From Natronoglomus mannanivorans (GTDB lineage Archaea; Halobacteriota; Halobacteria; Halobacteriales; Natrialbaceae), in NCBI GenBank assembly GCA_025517485.1, contig JAOPKB010000002.1:124001-188000 (forward strand): DNA of 64,000 bases. The letters run 5' to 3'. Below the pieces are notes generated by a model. The model was not told where the DNA came from. It ran no database searches and worked only from the letters and a program-made list of their open reading frames with translations. Positions 60,955 through 64,000 of the stretch are shown here, piece after piece (within the stretch, counting starts at the first letter, position 1; the number at the start of each line of letters is the position of its first letter). The position numbers were made by a program, and so were the translations under genes.

Positions 60955-62671
60955 CCGCGAGGACGAGCGAGGCAAGTCCTCGAATCGAGCGAGTAGCGCG
61001 GAGCGAAGCTCCGCGGACCATTCGAGTGGGCGAAGCCTGCGAGAAGACGGCGATAGTCAGCCGTTCCCCGGCGTCCCCGACGTCGAAGGCGTGGACACCG
61101 ACGACGTGAGCGTGCCGCCGACGAACGGTGCTCGAGAGCACGCCCACTCGTCCGCCGATGCGCCGTCGAAGGCGATGCAGACGCCTTCGCACGACCACGA
61201 CCACGATCACGAAGCGTCGGCCGGCGACAGTTGTTCCCCCAGTACGTGTACCTGTGGCGAGAAGCAGGAGCAGGAGCAGGAACAGAGTCAGAAGCAGACA
61301 CCACCCAAGGCTATGACCGACGGCGCAGGCGTCGCGAACGTCGACGCCGAGGGGAACTTAGGCGACATCGAGTTCACCGAACCCGCGAAAGACGTCAGTC
61401 AGGACATCGAGGGGACGGACCCGTCGGTCCGCGTCGGCATCCCCGACGGCGTCGACCTCGAGACTCCCTCCTACTCCATCCGCTCGGAGATGAACGACAT
61501 CGAGACGCCCGACGAGAAGACCTGGTTCATGGAACTCGACGAGGCGGTCATCGACGAGGGCCGGTGTATCCAGTGTGGGACCTGTGTCGCCGCTTGCCCG
61601 TCGGACTCGATCGGGATCGGTGACGACGACCTGCCGGAGCTCGTCAAGATGTGTACCGGCTGTTCGCTCTGTTGGGACTTCTGTCCCCGCGGCGGTCTCC
61701 GCTACGAGCGCCAGTGGAAGATCACCGGCGGCGAGGACAACGTCAAAGGTGCCGGCGACCCCATCACGGAGTTCTCCGCGAAGGTCGACGACGACTGGAC
61801 CGACGGCGCCCAAGACGGCGGCGTCGTCACCGGCATGCTCGCGACCTTGCTCGAGGAAGGCGAGATCGACGGCGCGCTCATCGCCACCGAGAGCGACGAG
61901 GAAGCCTGGAAGGCCGAGAGCTACCTCGCGACCAGTCGCGAGGACCTCATCGCCAATGCAGGAACGATCTACAACCAGACGATGGCGCTGGGTCACCTCG
62001 ACCTCTCGAAGTGGGAGCACAAACTCCCCGACAAATCGTGGGACGAAATGAGCCTCGCGCTCGTGGGCACCCCCTGCGAGATCGAGGGCATCCGCGCCCT
62101 GCAGGACTTCGAGTGGGACTACCAGAAACAGAACGAGGGCGTCCGCGCGGTCGACTACACGATCGCGCTCATGTGCACGAAGAACTTCAACTACTACAGC
62201 CTCATGGGCGACATGATCGAGGACCAGCGCGGGATCAGCCCCGACGAGATCGGCAAGATGGACGTCCTCCACGGCAAGATGATGGTCTACGGTCACGACG
62301 GCGAGATGATCCTCGAAGAGGACATCGAGAACTTCCACGACGCCGCCCTCAAGGGCTGTGACGAGTGTGCGGACTTCACCGGCTACGCCGCGGACGTCAC
62401 CGTCGGTTCGGTCGGTTCGTCCGACGAGTACTCGAGCGTCATCGTCCGGACCGAGCAGGGTCTGAAGGCGTGGGAACTCACGGAGCCGAGCCTCGACTAC
62501 CACGACTTAGAGGACCGCGGTGCGATCGGCGGCCTCCAGAGCTGGGACAAGAAGAAGGCCTTCGAGAGCCTCCAGCGGCCGTTCGACCCCGACGCGCCCC
62601 GCTTCATCGACTACACGGACCACGCCGAGAACTACGGGACGATGCTGAATCCGCACGAAGGGCGCAACTGA
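60944..62671 (+). CDS. Coenzyme F420 hydrogenase/dehydrogenase beta subunit-like (FrhB) with two 4Fe-4S clusters
   Basis: A 575-aa protein. A low-complexity N-terminal part (about 1-180) precedes two ferredoxin motifs: C208-I-Q-C-G-T-C-V-A-A-C-P and C237-T-G-C-S-L-C-W-D-F-C-P. The FrhB N and C domains follow (EVVTGML-like VVTGMLATLLEEGEIDGALI, SLALVGTPCEIEGIRALQ, YTIALMCTKNFNYYSL, ALKGCDECADFTGYAADVTV). FrhB proteins bind FAD and exchange electrons with F420. The ATG at 60944 has GAGGTG seven bases upstream; a GTG/ATG at 60917 is possible. Overlap with the reductase gene suggests F420H2 supplies its electrons. Confidence 0.85.
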   Translation: MGTDREDERGKSSNRASSAERSSADHSSGRSLREDGDSQPFPGVPDVEGVDTDDVSVPPTNGAREHAHSSADAPSKAMQTPSHDHDHDHEASAGDSCSPSTCTCGEKQEQEQEQSQKQTPPKAMTDGAGVANVDAEGNLGDIEFTEPAKDVSQDIEGTDPSVRVGIPDGVDLETPSYSIRSEMNDIETPDEKTWFMELDEAVIDEGRCIQCGTCVAACPSDSIGIGDDDLPELVKMCTGCSLCWDFCPRGGLRYERQWKITGGEDNVKGAGDPITEFSAKVDDDWTDGAQDGGVVTGMLATLLEEGEIDGALIATESDEEAWKAESYLATSREDLIANAGTIYNQTMALGHLDLSKWEHKLPDKSWDEMSLALVGTPCEIEGIRALQDFEWDYQKQNEGVRAVDYTIALMCTKNFNYYSLMGDMIEDQRGISPDEIGKMDVLHGKMMVYGHDGEMILEEDIENFHDAALKGCDECADFTGYAADVTVGSVGSSDEYSSVIVRTEQGLKAWELTEPSLDYHDLEDRGAIGGLQSWDKKKAFESLQRPFDPDAPRFIDYTDHAENYGTMLNPHEGRN

Positions 62672-62849
62672 GCGGGTCGTCGAGCGGAAACTCTTCGATT
62701 TTCGCGTTATCTCGCGTTCGAGGGAGCGATATCGATCGTCCCGACGCAGTCGGATGCCGTTACGAAACGAACACAGGGTGTCCGACCGGTGAATCGTTCG
62801 AAACGAACCACAGAAGTTTTGTCGATCGGTTCGGAATTCGAACAGGTCC

Positions 62850-64000
62850 ATGAGTTCACAGATCCCTCTCGAGGAACTCGCCAGTCTGCCGAGTCTCCAC
62901 CACCCTCGCGTGTCGCCGGACGGCGAACGCATCGCCTGTTACTACGACGGCAGCGGGCGCAACGAGCTGTGTCTGCTCGATCCGGAGACGGGCGACCTCA
63001 CCCAGGTCAGCGACGGCGACGTCCCCCGCAACGCTCGGTATCCGATCGAGTGGTCGCCGGACGGCGAGGCGATCTTCTTCCACCGAGACGAGGACGGCGA
63101 CGAGCAAAACGACATACACGCCTTCGACCTCGAGGGCGGGACGCGGGCGCTCGTCACGGACGACGGGCAGTGTATGCTTCAGGATGTCTCTCCCGACGGC
63201 GATCGGCTGCTGTACGTCAGCGACGCGGGCGAGCAGATGAACCTCTACGAGTACGACCGCGAGCGCGGCCGGAGCCGACAGTTGACGAGCTACGATCGGC
63301 CGGTGTTCGGCGCGCAGTACGACCCGGACGGGGAACGGATCGCCTACGTCACCAACGAGCGGGACGATCTGGAGAACAGGGACGTCTACGTCGCGAGCCT
63401 CGAGTACGTGACGGGAGGTGAAGCGGCGGCCGGTGACGGTGAGGGTGACGGCGGATGGGCGGACGAACTGAACCCTCGCCGACTCGAGGTGAGCCCCGAG
63501 GGCTACGAGACGGGGGTGACCGACTGGACGCCCGACGGCGACGGGCTCGTGCTCTCGGACAACGAGACGAACGTCACGCGGTGGGGGCTGTACGACCTCG
63601 CGACCGACGAACTCGAGTGGTTCGGTGACGAGTCGGTCGACGAGTGGGCGTATTTCGTCCATCCCGACGGCTACGTCTTCGCTGGGCGAAACGACGGCGG
63701 GACGCAACCGCTGGTCGTCTACGATCTGGCGGGGAACGAACTGGGAACGCCGTTTACCGAGGGCGTCTCCCGGGCGATCGGTGACCGACGGAGCGGCGTG
63801 CTCGCCGACGGACGCGTCCTGGCCGGACGGGTCACGCCGACCACCCGCGACGAACTGTTCGCCGTCGACCCCGCGACCGACGAAACCCGTGTCGTCAGGG
63901 AGGCGGAGTACGGCGACGTCGACCCCGACGCGTTCTCCGACGCCGAGTACGTCACCTACGAATCGACGGACGGCACGGAGATCGGTGCGGTTCTCTACGA
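62850..64000 (+). CDS. S9 family prolyl-oligopeptidase-like protein (C-terminus cut by window edge)
   Basis: About 383 residues are visible. The start MSSQIPLEELASLPSLHHPR is the family N-terminus. The visible part is the beta-propeller: RVSPDGERIACYYDGSG, IEWSPDGEAIFFHRDEDG, DVSPDGDRLLYVSDAG, AQYDPDGERIAYVTNERD and so on, each a TolB/WD40-like blade. The catalytic alpha/beta hydrolase domain should follow beyond 64,000. Acyl-peptidase or oligopeptidase activity is expected. The ATG at 62850 follows an AT-richer leader. Confidence 0.85.
   Translation, partial: MSSQIPLEELASLPSLHHPRVSPDGERIACYYDGSGRNELCLLDPETGDLTQVSDGDVPRNARYPIEWSPDGEAIFFHRDEDGDEQNDIHAFDLEGGTRALVTDDGQCMLQDVSPDGDRLLYVSDAGEQMNLYEYDRERGRSRQLTSYDRPVFGAQYDPDGERIAYVTNERDDLENRDVYVASLEYVTGGEAAAGDGEGDGGWADELNPRRLEVSPEGYETGVTDWTPDGDGLVLSDNETNVTRWGLYDLATDELEWFGDESVDEWAYFVHPDGYVFAGRNDGGTQPLVVYDLAGNELGTPFTEGVSRAIGDRRSGVLADGRVLAGRVTPTTRDELFAVDPATDETRVVREAEYGDVDPDAFSDAEYVTYESTDGTEIGAVLY

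Overview
The window is a GC-rich, acidic-proteome chromosome segment of a halophilic archaeon (Halobacteria, probably a Natrialbales relative such as Natrinema, Haloterrigena or Natronococcus). Archaeal information-processing genes support this: RfcS, RadA, archaeal AlaRS, aIF6, L31e, L39e, LX/L20e, prefoldin alpha, FtsY, NMD3, Taw2 and SAMP2. So do many small haloarchaea-specific DUF proteins, twin-arginine signals and lipoboxes, and TATA boxes about 25-35 bases before start codons (leaderless genes). The host assignment is inference from gene content.

Layout. 1-6.1 kb: a DUF4349 lipoprotein (cut by the left edge), a phosphohexomutase, zinc-ribbon proteins, a GNAT acetyltransferase, a peroxiredoxin-like protein, SAMP2 and a secreted bactofilin-like membrane protein. 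6.3-8.6 kb: rfcS interrupted in Walker B by a 435-aa intein whose nuclease looks like PD-(D/E)XK with NUMOD3-like repeats rather than LAGLIDADG. 8.7-15.4 kb: a large PAS/GAF histidine kinase, a PQQ-propeller lipoprotein flanked by a complete tspO and a 3' tspO fragment, and a two-gene membrane/Tat operon. 15.7-25.4 kb: alaS, an alpha/beta hydrolase without its nucleophile, a truncated AMP-binding protein, a class I amidotransferase, a glutaryl-CoA-dehydrogenase-like flavoprotein, an orphan DNA methyltransferase and asparaginase.

25.5-34 kb: small redox and zinc proteins (DUF393, a Sulfolobus-type ferredoxin, DUF6757), a PHP protein, DUF5789/5784/5786 proteins, a YkgJ-type cysteine-cluster protein, an odd 90-nt tRNA-like gene, an XPD/DinG-type helicase and a 32-aa membrane microprotein. 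34-43.2 kb: the nmd3-taw2 pair, htpX-pspAB, a second degenerate AMP-binding protein, a PQQ propeller, radA and a vapBC-like toxin-antitoxin pair. 43.3-50.3 kb: sufU and sufS separated by a GH11 xylanase with two chitin-binding-type modules, then DUF424/TPR and thpR. 50.6-57.8 kb: two Tat-exported proteins, the translation/secretion operon rpl39e-rpl31e-eif6-rplX-pfdA-ftsY and another PQQ lipoprotein. 58-64 kb: an NmrA-like reductase, a siroheme nitrite/sulfite reductase overlapping an FrhB-type F420 oxidoreductase, and an S9 peptidase cut by the right edge.

Most notable: the atypical rfcS intein; the tRNA-like gene with a 10-bp hairpin where an anticodon arm should be; the siroheme reductase/FrhB pair, which resembles a split F420H2-dependent sulfite reductase and has a short uORF and palindrome in its leader; and the tspO fragment duplication around a PQQ gene. 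No CRISPR array, rRNA, transposase or prophage was seen. All calls come from reading the sequence; family names come from memory of conserved motifs.
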